Assembly (NCBI GenBank): GCA_023336815.1 | Contig: JAMBLJ010000065.1 | Coordinates: forward strand, 1-52,455 | DNA from: Actinomycetes bacterium | GTDB lineage: Bacteria > Actinomycetota > Acidimicrobiia > Spongiisociales > UBA5794 | Reading direction: 5' to 3' | DNA: 52,455 bases | In this document: piece by piece, positions 40,647 to 48,823 of the stretch | Numbering within the stretch: the stretch's first letter is position 1 | Layout of the letters: the number at the start of each line of letters is the position of its first letter | The notes under the pieces: model-generated | What the model saw: the letters and a program-made list of their open reading frames with translations, nothing else | What the model was told of the DNA's origin: nothing | Databases searched by the model: none | Position numbers and translations under genes: made by a program

Positions 40647-40960
40647 CAGCCGAGCATACCGCCCATATCCATCCCGCCCATCGAACCTTCGGCATCTGCG
40701 CTCATCGCGCCGAAAGCCAGGTTCAACGCGGCAACAACGAGGTCGCCAGCCATCTCGGGATCGTTGGGATCCAGAACCTCGGGTTCGAACACTACTGACA
40801 GCACCTCACCCGAACCTTTCACGACAACCGTGACAGCCCCGCCGCCAGCGGTTCCCTCGTACGTCTTTGCAGCGAGCGTCTCCTGCGCTGCCATCATCTG
40901 TTGCTGCATCTGTTGGGCCTGCGCCATCAACTGCTGCATATCTTTTGGCATTCGTGACAT
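40646..40960 (-). CDS. ybaB: Nucleoid-associated protein YbaB/EbfC family
   Basis: 104 aa from the ATG at 40960 ([23 protein letters not shown]); the next ATG three codons in is possible. A Gln/Met-rich helical N-terminus is followed by [28 protein letters not shown], the family core. It forms DNA-binding dimers. It precedes recR in the usual way, but dnaX, normally upstream in the same operon, is here transcribed in the opposite direction across repeat locus F. Confidence 0.93.
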   Translation of the reverse strand: MSRMPKDMQQLMAQAQQMQQQMMAAQETLAAKTYEGTAGGGAVTVVVKGSGEVLSVVFEPEVLDPNDPEMAGDLVVAALNLAFGAMSADAEGSMGGMDMGGMLG

Positions 40961-40979
40961 GAGCAAGATGGTAGCTGTC

Positions 40980-41080
40980 AGATAAGAGACAACAGACAAC
41001 AGATTCCAGACACAATCCGAGCCCTCACCGATCGGCCACAGCTGTCTGTGTTCTGTTGTCCGTGCTCTGATGTCTGCAAC
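40980..41080. repeat. Heptad inverted repeat, locus F (five and five units)
   Basis: CAGA at 40980, 40994, 41001 and 41008, with GAGA at 40987 in phase. TCTG at 41045, 41052, 41066 and 41073, with TCCG at 41059 in phase. Each arm has five units and one point-mutated unit. It occupies nearly the whole gap between divergent ybaB and dnaX. Confidence 0.85.
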
Positions 41081-41100
41081 CCGTCTACTGTTCCGAACGA

Positions 41101-42939
41101 ATGAACTATCAAGCTCTGTACAACAAGTATCGACCGCAACGGTTCGATGAGGTCATCGGCCAGGACCATGTCACGACCACCCTCGCACGCGAGGTCGTCG
41201 ACGCCAAGGTTGCCCATGCGTACCTCTTCACTGGACCGAGAGGAACGGGCAAAACCACCTCTGCGAGGCTTCTCGCAAAGTCGCTGAACTGTCCAAACAG
41301 GGCATCCGATGGCGAACCGGACAACACATGTCCCTCATGTATCGCTATCACTGAGGGGACATCACTCGATGTGATCGAACTTGATGCGGCGTCACACAAC
41401 AAGGTTGAGGACATCCGCGAGATCCGGGTGAACGTATCGACCGTAGCAGCAGCCGCCGGAGCACGGCGTATCTACATCCTCGACGAGGCACACATGCTGT
41501 CGCGAGCTGCAAGCAACGCCCTCCTCAAGACACTGGAGGAACCGCCAGAACATGTGGTGTTCGTCCTGGCAACGACCGAGCCCTACAAACTATTGGACAC
41601 CATCAGATCGAGAACACAGCGATTCGACTTTCAACCTGTCGGTACCGAGACACTGATCGCGTACCTTGCCATGATCTCCGCCAAGGAGGGTTTCGACTAC
41701 GACCACGCAGCACTCGGTGCCGTGACGTCACACGCAGGTGGATCCGTGCGAGACGCGATGAGTCTCCTCGAACAGGTTGCCGCTCTAGGTGCAGGGACGG
41801 TCTCAAGCGCAGGGGTTGCCAGAGCCCTAGGCCTTGCTGATGCAGAAGCGTACGGAAGGCTTCTCGGCGCAGTGCACGACAACGACGCTCCAAGCGCCCT
41901 CACACTTGTCTCCGAGCTTGCAGCCCAGGGTGCCGACCTTCGTCGATTCGTGGCCGATGCGATCAGCTACCTGCGGGGAGTGTTTCTCACCCAGTACACG
42001 ACGAACATCGAAGAGGTAGCTGACGAGAGCACAGAAACGATCGAGGAATGGAAACTCCAGGCAACCAAGCTCACCAGCTCCGAGGTCCTCCGCTCTATCG
42101 ATGGACTCTCGGAGGCACTGACCCAACTCCGGGAAGGGCGCGAAGAGCGGCTGGTTGTCGAGCTCGCTGTCCTGAAACTCGCCCGACCCGAAACGTCACC
42201 AGATCTCGACTCGATCACAGTTCGTCTGGACCGTGCCGAACGAGAGATCAGGGAACTGAAGCGCGGAGTTCCATCCGTCGCCAGTCCGCCGGTCGTGCAG
42301 AAACCGGACATCCCGGAGCAGCCAGATCGTCCCTTTACGACTCCCCAGAACCCGACCCGCAGGGATACCGAACCGACATCCGTGGACGGTCCTAAGCCGA
42401 ACGATGCCTCCACGACAGCTCCACAACGAGAGCCGGACCCTGATCAGTCGTCAGCCGATACCGGACCAGAGACGCCTGTTGCCTCCACAGACGGGGCCCG
42501 TCAGCGGCCGTCAGAAGGAGATCTTGCCTTCGAGGATTTCGAACGAGCCTGGCCCGCTATCGTCGCAACCATTCGTCAGGATGTCGGTCCCCGGCGCCAT
42601 GCGCTCCTCAGGGAAGCAACGCCGTTTGCGATCGAGGGGAACACGGCGGTGTTCGTCGTTGCGGCTCACATGCATTTCCACCTCGAGCAGCTGAAGACGG
42701 ACGCAGGTATCACGGATGCGATCGTCGCAGCGACCACTGATCAGCTCGGTAAGACCATCGAGGTCTCCTTCCGATCCGCGGGGAACGACGAGCGACCGAT
42801 ACCAGAGGAAGCCGAAACCGTGCCGGACAAGGATGATCTGATCGAGGCAGGTGACGAGGCTGCTACCGACCCTGCCGATATCGTCCTCGACATCCTCGGC
42901 GGGGAGATCGTCAGCGACACCAGTGGATCGGCTACCTGA
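41101..42939 (+). CDS. dnaX: DNA polymerase III subunit gamma/tau
   Basis: 612 aa. AAA+ clamp loader: YNKYRPQRFDEVIGQDHV, Walker A GPRGTGKTTSAR, the zinc-binding CPNRASDGEPDNTCPSC, Walker B YILDEAHML, and sensor motif TTEPYKLLDTIRSRTQRFDF. A Pro/Thr/Asp-rich linker at about 400-480 leads to a C-terminal tau-like domain (FEDFERAWPAIVATIRQDVGPRRHALL). I saw no A-rich slippery heptamer, so a programmed gamma frameshift is not evident. It starts 20 bp after repeat locus F. Confidence 0.96.
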   Translation: MNYQALYNKYRPQRFDEVIGQDHVTTTLAREVVDAKVAHAYLFTGPRGTGKTTSARLLAKSLNCPNRASDGEPDNTCPSCIAITEGTSLDVIELDAASHNKVEDIREIRVNVSTVAAAAGARRIYILDEAHMLSRAASNALLKTLEEPPEHVVFVLATTEPYKLLDTIRSRTQRFDFQPVGTETLIAYLAMISAKEGFDYDHAALGAVTSHAGGSVRDAMSLLEQVAALGAGTVSSAGVARALGLADAEAYGRLLGAVHDNDAPSALTLVSELAAQGADLRRFVADAISYLRGVFLTQYTTNIEEVADESTETIEEWKLQATKLTSSEVLRSIDGLSEALTQLREGREERLVVELAVLKLARPETSPDLDSITVRLDRAEREIRELKRGVPSVASPPVVQKPDIPEQPDRPFTTPQNPTRRDTEPTSVDGPKPNDASTTAPQREPDPDQSSADTGPETPVASTDGARQRPSEGDLAFEDFERAWPAIVATIRQDVGPRRHALLREATPFAIEGNTAVFVVAAHMHFHLEQLKTDAGITDAIVAATTDQLGKTIEVSFRSAGNDERPIPEEAETVPDKDDLIEAGDEAATDPADIVLDILGGEIVSDTSGSAT

Positions 42940-42942
42940 ACG

Positions 42943-43491
42943 ATGCGTCTGGGAATCGACCTCGATGGTGTTGTCGCCGACTTCAACGCTGGTTGGATGG
43001 AGCGCTACAACCAGGAGAACGGAACCGAACTTGTTCCCGATTTGGTCACGACATGGGATGCCATGCTCCCGCTCACCCGATTCTCCTCGATCGACGAGTT
43101 CTGGCAATGGGCTCGCAATGACGGCGGAAGCGGATTATTCCGCGATCTCCCTGTCTTCCCTGATGCCGTAGAAACCCTCACACGTCTCTACCGACACCAT
43201 GAGATCGTGATCATCACAACCAAACCCCCCTGGGCGAACGCCGAAACCTTCTCGTGGATCGGAGAGCATGCCATCCCGACTCGCGAGGTCCACATCATCG
43301 GAGAGAAATGGCGGGTCGATTGCGATGTATACCTCGACGATGGACCACACAATCTCGAATCACTTGTTCTCGAACGTCCGGACAGAACCGTATGTCGATT
43401 CGTTCGACCGTGGAACCGGCCAGTCCCTGGTGTCGTCGACATCACGGACTGGCACGCATTCGAATCTCTCATCGACAAGAAGCATCGCTGA
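42943..43491 (+). CDS. HAD-family 5'(3')-deoxyribonucleotidase-like phosphatase
   Basis: 182 aa, starting 3 bp after dnaX. Motif I LGIDLDGVVADFN (the DxDxV nucleophile pair), motif II VIITTKP, and motif III/IV CDVYLDDGPHN are those of the 5' nucleotidase deoxy (Pfam NT5C) family. Members remove phosphate from deoxynucleoside monophosphates. Its place next to dnaX fits nucleotide-pool control. The exact substrate is inferred. Confidence 0.85.
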   Translation: MRLGIDLDGVVADFNAGWMERYNQENGTELVPDLVTTWDAMLPLTRFSSIDEFWQWARNDGGSGLFRDLPVFPDAVETLTRLYRHHEIVIITTKPPWANAETFSWIGEHAIPTREVHIIGEKWRVDCDVYLDDGPHNLESLVLERPDRTVCRFVRPWNRPVPGVVDITDWHAFESLIDKKHR

Positions 43492-43527
43492 AAGAACTCC
43501 GCACCTCGCAATCAAGTAACATGACTC

Positions 43528-43543
43528 GTGGTTGGGGAACCAC
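43528..43543 (+). promoter_or_regulatory. Small hairpin in the phnD leader
   Basis: GTGGTT-GGGG-AACCAC lies 28 bp before the phnD start. A very strong SD (GGAGGGAGATAAACA before ATG) follows. It may be a 5' stabilising hairpin; no riboswitch architecture was recognised. Confidence 0.35.
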
Positions 43544-43571
43544 ACGGTTACCTGCCGGAGGGAGATAAACA

Positions 43572-44738
43572 ATGCGAAGGCGAAATATCGTCTCGTTGGT
43601 GATTGCACTCATGCTGGTTCTCGCGGCTTGCGCGTCGACAGGATCAGATGACACAACAACAACAGCCGCAGATTCGGGCGGCGAGGCAACAACAACAACA
43701 GCCGCAGATTCGGGCGGCGAGGCAACAACAACAACTGCAGCAGCGACGACAACCACAGCGGACCCGAAGGCCGATTGGCCTGAGACGCTCCTCTTTGGTT
43801 TCATCCCGTCGGAGAAGCAGGAGAAGCTCGCTGACACGGTCCAACCGTATATGGACTATCTGACGGAGCAGATCGGTATCACGTTCGAAGGCATCATCAC
43901 GGCCGACTACAACGGACTCGTTGTGGCCATGGGTGCAGGGAACGCGGATCTCGGCGCTTTCGGTCCGTTTGGTTACGTTCAGGCCCAGGAGCAGTATCCA
44001 GGGATCGGTGTGTTGATCCAGTCAATCCGTTTCGGCTCCGATCTGTATCACGGTCAGTGGTTCACAAACGATGCTTCTATCTGTGAAGAAGAACCGGTCG
44101 TTGGTGCGTTCGAATGGGTCGATGGTGTTCCCACGATCCTCGATCCCACCGAGGTACCTGCACTCCAGGTCGGTTGGGCTTACAACGATGGTGAACTCGG
44201 AGCAGAGGTCCTCGACGACGGTCAAGCCGTTGCCCAGGGTCTCGTATGCAACGCTCCACTCGAGTCTGTGGTTGGCAAGAACATTGCCTTCACGAGCGCA
44301 ACGTCCACATCGGGCGGAGTGTTCCCACAGCTCCAGCTGTTCAACCTCGGCATCGACATCGAGGAAGACCTCGACTATTCGTACCTGACGTCGCACGACG
44401 CAACGGTGGCAGCTGTCTACAACGGTGACTTCGACATCGGCCTCAGCTTCGACGACGCTCGTCGTACGCTCCGCAAGGAGAAGACTGATGTCGGGCAGAA
44501 GGTGATCGTTTTCAACATCACCGATGACATCCCGAATGATGTTGTTGCTGTCCGCGAAGGTTTGCCGGAGGACCTCCAGCTTGCGATCTTCGACGCAACG
44601 AAGGCGTATCTCGGTACCGAAGAGGGCGAGGCAGTCTTCGATGAGATCTACGGATGGACTGACATCCGCCTCGCACGCGACGAAGATTTCGACGTCGTAC
44701 GCGAAGCAGCAGTCAAACTCGGCGTAGCCGACGAATAA
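43572..44738 (+). CDS. phnD: PhnD-like substrate-binding lipoprotein
   Basis: 388 aa. Lipobox LVLAACAST, then a Thr-rich tether containing a 12-residue tandem duplication, then the PhnD fold: LFGFIPSEKQEKLADTVQPY, ITADYNGLVVAMGAGNADLGAFGPFGYVQAQE, ITFTS-like IAFTSATSTSGGVFPQL and DIGLSFDDARRTL. The family binds phosphonates, phosphite or related oxyanions. First gene of an importer with phnC and two phnE genes. No C-P lyase or other phosphonate-degrading gene is present, so the natural ligand is open. Confidence 0.9.
   Translation: MRRRNIVSLVIALMLVLAACASTGSDDTTTTAADSGGEATTTTAADSGGEATTTTAAATTTTADPKADWPETLLFGFIPSEKQEKLADTVQPYMDYLTEQIGITFEGIITADYNGLVVAMGAGNADLGAFGPFGYVQAQEQYPGIGVLIQSIRFGSDLYHGQWFTNDASICEEEPVVGAFEWVDGVPTILDPTEVPALQVGWAYNDGELGAEVLDDGQAVAQGLVCNAPLESVVGKNIAFTSATSTSGGVFPQLQLFNLGIDIEEDLDYSYLTSHDATVAAVYNGDFDIGLSFDDARRTLRKEKTDVGQKVIVFNITDDIPNDVVAVREGLPEDLQLAIFDATKAYLGTEEGEAVFDEIYGWTDIRLARDEDFDVVREAAVKLGVADE
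43653..43724 (+). repeat. Perfect 36-bp tandem duplication in phnD
   Basis: Two identical 36-bp units encode TTTTAADSGGEA twice, followed by a partial third (TTTTA). It lengthens the tether between lipid anchor and binding domain by whole codons. Identity at every base suggests recent duplication. Confidence 0.92.
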
Positions 44739-44750
44739 GGCGTAGTGATC

Positions 44751-44780
44751 GTGGGGGCTGGTCCCAGGACCAGCCCCCAC
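44751..44780 (+). terminator. Strong intercistronic hairpin between phnD and phnC
   Basis: GTGGGGGCTGGTCC-CA-GGACCAGCCCCCAC is a perfect 14-bp inverted repeat with a 2-bp centre and no T-tract. It begins 12 bp after phnD and ends 13 bp before phnC. Such hairpins often protect the binding-protein mRNA or attenuate the transporter genes. Confidence 0.8.
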
Positions 44781-44793
44781 CACTACCTCACCC

Positions 44794-45558
44794 ATGGGCT
44801 CCATCGAATTCACAAACACGTCCGTCACCTATCCGGGCGGTCTCGTCGCACTCAAAGATGTGTCTCTGAGCATCGATGAAGGCGAGTTCGTCGTTGTCGT
44901 CGGGCTCTCGGGAGCCGGAAAGTCCACGATGCTCCGTGCGATAAATGGTCTCGTGCCGGTATCGGGCTCCGTTATGGTCGATGGCCGCGAGGTCGTCGGT
45001 GCGTCGCAGAGCGAGCTGCGAGCCATCCGCTCCGATGTGGGCATGATCTTCCAGACCTTCAACCTCGTCAACCGGTCGCGCGTGGTCAACAACGCCCTCA
45101 TGGGGAGACTTTCGAAGATCCCGCGCTGGCGCAGCCTTCTCGGCCTGTGGCCTGCCGAGGACAAGGAGATCGCGCTTCAGTCGCTTGAGCGTGTGAACAT
45201 CGTTGAGAAGGCGTACGTGCGGGCCTCGGATCTCTCCGGTGGTCAGCAGCAGAGGGTTGGTATCGCTCGGGCACTCGCACAGGAGCCTCAGATCATCCTT
45301 GCAGATGAACCCGTTGCATCCCTGGACCCTGTTACGTCTCACATGGTGATGCGCGATCTCCAGAGGATCAACCGCGATCTTGGGATCACGACCCTCATCA
45401 ACCTGCATTTTCTGGACCTGGCCAGACAATATGGCCGGCGTCTCATCGGTCTGAACGACGGCAGAGTCGTATTCGATGGCGATATCGCCGATGTCGACGA
45501 CGAGGTATTCCGCGGTATCTACGGCCGAGCGATCACACCAGACGACCTGCTCGACTAG
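44794..45558 (+). CDS. phnC: PhnC-like ABC transporter ATPase
   Basis: 254 aa. Walker A VGLSGAGKSTML, Q-loop MIFQTFNLVNRS, signature LSGGQQQRVGIARAL, Walker B IILADEPVASLDP and switch His in INLHFLDLARQY. The Q-loop region and VNNALMGRL are typical of PhnC. It couples ATP hydrolysis to import through the two PhnE-type permeases encoded next; the first begins 2 bp after the phnC stop. Confidence 0.94.
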   Translation: MGSIEFTNTSVTYPGGLVALKDVSLSIDEGEFVVVVGLSGAGKSTMLRAINGLVPVSGSVMVDGREVVGASQSELRAIRSDVGMIFQTFNLVNRSRVVNNALMGRLSKIPRWRSLLGLWPAEDKEIALQSLERVNIVEKAYVRASDLSGGQQQRVGIARALAQEPQIILADEPVASLDPVTSHMVMRDLQRINRDLGITTLINLHFLDLARQYGRRLIGLNDGRVVFDGDIADVDDEVFRGIYGRAITPDDLLD

Positions 45559-45560
45559 AG

Positions 45561-46919
45561 GTGAACACCTTCGCGCCGGAAACCCAGGTACGGCCCACCG
45601 AACCACCGCGTGCGGTCCGGTACCTCACACCACTGGCGGCTGGGATCGCGGCTACCGGTGTAATTGGCCTCGCCGGTCCGGTGGGTCCTCTGTGGGGAAC
45701 ACTCGTCGGGTTGGTCACATTCGGCGCACTCTTCTGGGCAGACATCACGAGACGTATCCTCGACGCTGGCATCCTCGTCGCTGCCGGTATCGCAGGAATG
45801 TCCTATTTCGACTGGGTGCTTGCAGGACGTTCTGGTCCGATCGACTTCAAACTCTCGCTCATCGCTGCTGTGGGTTGGGTTGTCTACGGTGCGGGCACCG
45901 GGTTCGTGATCCACAGGGCACAACCCAGCTATCGCAGAACCATCATCGGCGCCCAGGCTGTCGCATGGGGCGGTGGCGCCACCCTGGCGCTTTTTACCGC
46001 GACCGCGATGGGCGTGCTTGCGCCGCTCAACGCACGCCAGATCAGCAACGGAGACATCCAGGAACTCACGATCGGTCTGTTCATCGTCACGGGTCTTGCG
46101 GCTGCGGGCGTTGGGCTTGGTGCCAACTTCTCGTTCGCCACACGGCTCCCGTCTTTGTTCGCCAGCGGTCTCGTGCTCGTCGTGTCGGTGATGGCGTACA
46201 ACGAGATCAAGTTCTCAACAGCAGCGATCGCGACACAGTTGGGCCGCATCGGTGAGATCGCCGATGATTTCTGGCCACCGGTGTGGAAGTGGCCAAAGAG
46301 CCTCGGGCAACCGGATACGTTCAACATCATCGAACCGTTCATCGAGACCCTCCAGATCGCGATCATCGGTGCGGTGACCGGCAATCTGCTCGCGCTACCC
46401 CTCGCGTTCTACGCCTCCAGGATGACCGCACCCTCGAATGTTGCGTATCGCATCGCCAAGGGATTCCTCAACGTTGTGCGGACTATCCCCGATCTCGTCT
46501 GGGGTATCTTCTTCGCCACCGCTGTCGGCTTCGGGAACCCCTTCGCCGGTGCCCTTGCGATGATCATGTTCTCCCTGGCAATCATGGCGAAACTCCTGTC
46601 CGAGACTGTCGATGCGATCGATATCGGTCCCCTCGAGGCTGGAAGGGCTGCAGGCGCACGCCATACCCAGGTGATCCAGTATGGAGCATTCCCCCAGGTC
46701 AAACCGAACTATGTGGCGTATGCGCTCTACATATTCGAACTGAACATCCGTGCCTCGGTGGTGATCGGTTTCGTCGGAGCAGGGGGAATCGGGCGGCTGC
46801 TGAATGAGCGACGCAACTTCTTCCAATGGGATCAGGTCATGGCGATCGTCCTCGTCATCTTCGTTTCGGTGCTGCTCATTGAGTGGTTCTCGATCTGGGC
46901 GAGGAGGAAGCTGGTATGA
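45561..46919 (+). CDS. PhnE-like permease with an extra N-terminal membrane domain
   Basis: 452 aa, GTG start, much longer than a usual PhnE of roughly 260-300 residues. The first 190 residues contain about six additional hydrophobic segments (YLTPLAAGIAATGVIGL ... ASGLVLVVSVMAY). The C-terminal half is a normal PhnE permease: FIETLQIAIIGAVTGNLLALPLAFYASR, VRTIPDLVWGIFFATAVG and the EAA loop EAGRAAGARHTQVIQYGAFPQVKP. It overlaps the second permease by ATGA. Confidence 0.88.
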   Translation: MNTFAPETQVRPTEPPRAVRYLTPLAAGIAATGVIGLAGPVGPLWGTLVGLVTFGALFWADITRRILDAGILVAAGIAGMSYFDWVLAGRSGPIDFKLSLIAAVGWVVYGAGTGFVIHRAQPSYRRTIIGAQAVAWGGGATLALFTATAMGVLAPLNARQISNGDIQELTIGLFIVTGLAAAGVGLGANFSFATRLPSLFASGLVLVVSVMAYNEIKFSTAAIATQLGRIGEIADDFWPPVWKWPKSLGQPDTFNIIEPFIETLQIAIIGAVTGNLLALPLAFYASRMTAPSNVAYRIAKGFLNVVRTIPDLVWGIFFATAVGFGNPFAGALAMIMFSLAIMAKLLSETVDAIDIGPLEAGRAAGARHTQVIQYGAFPQVKPNYVAYALYIFELNIRASVVIGFVGAGGIGRLLNERRNFFQWDQVMAIVLVIFVSVLLIEWFSIWARRKLV

Positions 46920-47821
46920 CCGTACCCGACCTCACCCCGGATCAGCAGATGCAACAGCTCCGACCAAAGGAACCACTCGCACCGAGAGTGATCCGATGGA
47001 TCGTGGGAATTCTGATCGTCATCCCATTCATCTGGGCCACCATTGGGCTCGAGATCTCGCCCGAGCGTATCTGGCGCGCACCCGCAGAGATCTGGGTGCT
47101 CCTCACGGGGATGTTCCCACCCGATTTCGAGGACAGCGGAAGGATCGTCGCAAAGCTGCTGGAGTCCGTGTACATCGCATGGATCGGAACGATGATGGGC
47201 GCCGTATTCTCGTTCCCGCTCGGGTTCATGGCGGCAACCAACGTCGCCCCCCGATGGATCGCCATACCGACACGCGGTATCTTGAGCGCGATCAGGGCGT
47301 TCCCCGAACTCATCCTCGCTGTGATCCTGATCGTGCCCTTCGGACTCGGACCATTCACGGGTGCACTGGCAATCGGTCTCCACTCGATCGGAACACTTGG
47401 CAAGTTGTCCTCCGAGGTCATCGAAGGAGTAGACGGTGGCCCCATCGAGGCGATCGGCTCTGCCGGTGGCACGTTGCCCCTTCAGATGCGATACGGCATC
47501 GTCCCCCAGGCGATGCCGACGATCGTCTCGTACTGGTTGTACCGGTTCGAGATCAACATCCGTGCCTCTGCGGTACTCGGCCTCGTTGGAGCCGGCGGAA
47601 TCGGTGCGGAAATCGTCGCACGACTCTCGTTCCGGGCCGATTGGCCGAAAGCCGGAGCCGCACTCCTAGCAACGATCGCAGTCGTCCTCATCGTCGACGC
47701 GGTGTCCTCATCAATCAGACGACGGATCATCACAGGTCAACCGTCAACAAGTCTGCTGTCGAAGGGAATGACCGCCCTCACCGGTGCGGGAAGGCCTCCG
47801 AGCACCGAACTCGAGGCTTGA
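46916..47821 (+). CDS. Second PhnE-like permease
   Basis: 301 aa from the ATG at 46916, overlapping the first permease stop (ATGA). Six or so TM helices; LLESVYIAWIGTMMGAVFSFPLGFMAATN and IRAFPELILAVILIVPFG match PhnE. The EAA-type loop is EAIGSAGGTLPLQMRYGIVPQAMP. A pair of different permeases implies a heterodimeric channel. Its stop overlaps the dgt start (TGATG), so the transporter and dgt are translationally linked. Confidence 0.9.
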   Translation: MTVPDLTPDQQMQQLRPKEPLAPRVIRWIVGILIVIPFIWATIGLEISPERIWRAPAEIWVLLTGMFPPDFEDSGRIVAKLLESVYIAWIGTMMGAVFSFPLGFMAATNVAPRWIAIPTRGILSAIRAFPELILAVILIVPFGLGPFTGALAIGLHSIGTLGKLSSEVIEGVDGGPIEAIGSAGGTLPLQMRYGIVPQAMPTIVSYWLYRFEINIRASAVLGLVGAGGIGAEIVARLSFRADWPKAGAALLATIAVVLIVDAVSSSIRRRIITGQPSTSLLSKGMTALTGAGRPPSTELEA

Positions 47822-48822
47822 TGTCCGAGTTCCGACTCCGTACCAGGGAGTCGGCAGAAGCACGGGAGCTCGACTCATTGGCGCCAGGGGCAACACTGTC
47901 AGCAGAATCCCGGGGACGGGTGTCCTTCGAGGAACCAGACATGTGGCGAACGGCATTCGAGCGCGACCGCGACCGCATCCTCCACGCCAAGGCCTTTCGG
48001 CGGCTCAAACACAAGACACAGGTCTTCATGAACCCCGAGGGGGACCATTTCGTCACCAGGATGACCCACACCCTTCAGGTCACCCAGATCGGCGGAGCGA
48101 TCGCTCGGTCACTCTCGCTCAACGACGATCTGACCGAGGCAGTATGCCTCGGTCACGACGTAGGACACTCACCGTTCGGTCACACCGGTGAGGATGCGCT
48201 GTCCGAATTCGTCGATGGCGAGTGGAGACATTCGGACCAATCGGTTCGCATCTTCAGCGTCCTCGAACCACTCAACCTCACCTGGGAGGTTCTTGATGGC
48301 ATTAGGGCACATCCCTGGAAGGTGGAGGATCCCGCGTCAACACACGAGGGGAACATCGTTCGCTTCTCCGACCGAATCGCGTATCTCGCTCATGACGCCC
48401 TCGATGCCCTCCGCGCGTCAGTTCTTGATGAGGGCTCGCTGCCAGCGGGCGTTGTCGCGACCCTCGGCGCACCCGGGCGTGATTGGGTGGATGTGATGGT
48501 GCAATCGGTCATCGATGAGTCCTATCGCCAGGGCCATATCACCATGGAGCCCTTCATCCTCGAAGCAATGCACACACTGCGAGATTTCATGTTCGCACAC
48601 GTCTACCTACGTGCAGATGCTGAACCTCAGCGACGCCGGGCGCAGCAGATCGTGCGCGAGCTCGTCGAGTACTACCTCGAACACCTCGAGGAGTTGCCAG
48701 ACTCGTATCTCCACGCGGAAGCAGACGACCTGACCCAGGTACTCGACTATGTCTCAGGGATGACGGATCGGTATGCCATCCGTGTCCACGACGAACTGTT
48801 CCGACCACGCCTGTTCGAGTAG
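47821..48822 (+). CDS. dgt: dGTP triphosphohydrolase-like HD protein
   Basis: 333 aa from the ATG at 47821; the ORF track entry adds a long spurious N-terminus. HD-domain metal motifs: FRRLKHKTQVF, FVTRMTHTLQVTQIG (His), CLGHDVGHSPFGHTGE (His-Asp and the dGTPase-specific GHSPFGH) and VRFSDRIAYLAHD (second Asp). Converts dGTP and possibly other dNTPs to nucleoside plus triphosphate, controlling dNTP pools. Translationally coupled to the second permease gene, an unexpected partner. Confidence 0.94.
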   Translation: MSEFRLRTRESAEARELDSLAPGATLSAESRGRVSFEEPDMWRTAFERDRDRILHAKAFRRLKHKTQVFMNPEGDHFVTRMTHTLQVTQIGGAIARSLSLNDDLTEAVCLGHDVGHSPFGHTGEDALSEFVDGEWRHSDQSVRIFSVLEPLNLTWEVLDGIRAHPWKVEDPASTHEGNIVRFSDRIAYLAHDALDALRASVLDEGSLPAGVVATLGAPGRDWVDVMVQSVIDESYRQGHITMEPFILEAMHTLRDFMFAHVYLRADAEPQRRRAQQIVRELVEYYLEHLEELPDSYLHAEADDLTQVLDYVSGMTDRYAIRVHDELFRPRLFE

Positions 48823-48823
48823 C

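Noticed and set aside
41101-42939. Programmed frameshift in dnaX
   Set aside because: No A-rich slippery heptamer with downstream hairpin was seen; the full-length frame is intact.
46804-47820. N-terminal part of the 672-aa ORF ending in dgt
   Set aside because: It is the second permease region read in another frame; dgt starts at 47821 with a TGATG overlap.
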